Assembly (NCBI RefSeq): GCF_008000895.1
Contig: NZ_CP042823.1
Location: 496,001-560,000, forward strand
From: Methylobacterium sp. WL1
Lineage (GTDB): Bacteria > Pseudomonadota > Alphaproteobacteria > Rhizobiales > Beijerinckiaceae
DNA length: 64,000 nucleotides
Direction: 5' to 3'
In this document: positions 63,597 to 64,000 of the stretch, piece after piece
Layout: every line of letters starts with the position of its first letter
Position numbering within the stretch: the first letter of the stretch is position 1
Notes under the pieces: generated by a model
Databases searched by the model: none
What the model saw: the letters and a program-made list of their open reading frames with translations, nothing else
What the model was told of the DNA's origin: nothing
Program-made: the position numbers and the translations under genes

Positions 63597-63626
63597 GAGA
63601 CCGCTACACTGACACCGTTCGCACAG

Positions 63627-63646
63627 GTCACCGCCGACGCGGTGAC
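63627..63646 (-). other. Hairpin in the atpE-b' gap, distal
   Basis: Perfect 8-bp inverted repeat gtcaccgc-cgac-gcggtgac. Together with the hairpin at 63712-63730 it lies between the genes for c and b'. It may help to stabilise the c mRNA or lower read-through. Confidence 0.5.
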
Positions 63647-63711
63647 GGAAGAAGGCGGACGCCTCGTTCGCGAAGCGTCCACCCGTTGGTCGGGCGGTGA
63701 GAGCCCGGTGG

Positions 63712-63730
63712 AGGCCGCGGTGTCCGCGGC
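63712..63730 (-). other. Hairpin just after atpE
   Basis: Perfect 8-bp inverted repeat ggccgcgg-tgt-ccgcggcc, 15 bases past the c-subunit stop. It lacks a T run, so it is more likely an mRNA-stabilising or partial stop structure. That would match the need for about ten or more c copies per b and b'. Confidence 0.5.
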
Positions 63731-63745
63731 CCCCGAGCGCGTCGA

Positions 63746-63973
63746 TCAGACAGCGAAGAGCAGCAGCAGCGCGATGAGCAGCGAGAAGATGCCCAGCGCC
63801 TCGGTCAGGGCGAAGCCCAGGAGCAGCGTGGCGCGCTGGCCGTCGGCCGCGGAGGGGTTGCGAAGGGCGCCGGCGAGGAACTGACCGAACAGGTTGCCGA
63901 GGCCGATGCCTGCACCCGCCATGCCAAGGCAGGCGAGGCCGGCGCCGATGTACTTCGCAGCGACGGGATCCAT
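63746..63973 (-). CDS. atpE: F0F1 ATP synthase subunit c
   Basis: Membrane ring subunit whose carboxylate carries the proton. It has 75 residues and two helices. Helix 1 is glycine-rich ([18 protein letters not shown]), the loop is [11 protein letters not shown], and helix 2 carries the proton-binding E58 in [18 protein letters not shown]. The start [14 protein letters not shown] is the alphaproteobacterial form. The a-subunit gene should lie just beyond the window edge. Confidence 0.96.
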   Translation of the reverse strand: MDPVAAKYIGAGLACLGMAGAGIGLGNLFGQFLAGALRNPSAADGQRATLLLGFALTEALGIFSLLIALLLLFAV

Positions 63974-64000
63974 GATAACTCCTGAGGTCTCTTCAGATCG

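Overview
The window is chromosomal DNA of a high-GC alphaproteobacterium. The gene families point to Methylobacteriaceae (Methylobacterium or Methylorubrum): split b/b' F0 ATP synthase genes, a nifS-sufBCDS-sufT operon behind Irr-type iron boxes, DUF6481, DUF6894 and DUF2934 proteins, and an xerD / 50-residue membrane protein / aroK / aroB order. This is inference from gene content; no rRNA gene is present.

Layout. 1-6 kb: the start of a chemoreceptor gene (cut by the window edge), an Nfu-type Fe-S carrier, a DUF2934 gene that appears frameshifted and has a CtrA-like site in front, a HAD phosphatase, and small secreted or coiled-coil proteins. 6.6-15.2 kb: a one-direction catabolic and transport cluster with ureidoglycolate lyase, AtzG/HpxX-like, AtzE/HpxY-like amidase, HpxZ/AtzH and a complete five-gene peptide/nickel-type ABC importer, suggesting uptake and breakdown of a ureide such as oxalurate or allantoin products. 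15-24 kb: unknown genes, a MocR regulator divergent from PaiB, two GNAT acetyltransferases, and a GMC oxidoreductase translationally coupled to an alpha/beta hydrolase that carries an extra C-terminal domain. 24-31 kb: xseA, a ParDE toxin-antitoxin pair with a palindromic operator, two MFS transporters, a ribosome-modulation-factor-like protein and small DUFs. 31-43 kb: sugar-nucleotide epimerase, cytochrome c, OhrR-type MarR regulator, xerD, aroK-aroB, tRNA-Thr(CGT), a NUDIX hydrolase, an IlvD/Edd dehydratase, a thiolase-like protein, metZ, a lone response regulator and an alpha/beta hydrolase.

43.2-50.4 kb is the SUF iron-sulfur cluster operon: cysteine desulfurase, sufB, sufC, sufD, sufS and sufT. 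It follows a sigma70-like promoter and two tandem palindromes that fit the Irr iron-control element. 50-59 kb holds small membrane proteins, a two-gene ABC exporter, FkbM methyltransferase, sfsA, a CinA-domain protein, an FNT-family channel and a type II NADH dehydrogenase-like flavoprotein.

60.1-62.4 kb is the most unusual locus: a protein joining a GH16 glycanase domain, a Ser/Ala/Pro linker, a self-processing Hint (hedgehog/intein) domain and a C-terminal domain. That last domain is repeated as a separate small protein in the next gene. The window ends with the minus-strand F0 ATP synthase genes for c, b' and b, with hairpins after the c gene and an intrinsic terminator after the b gene.
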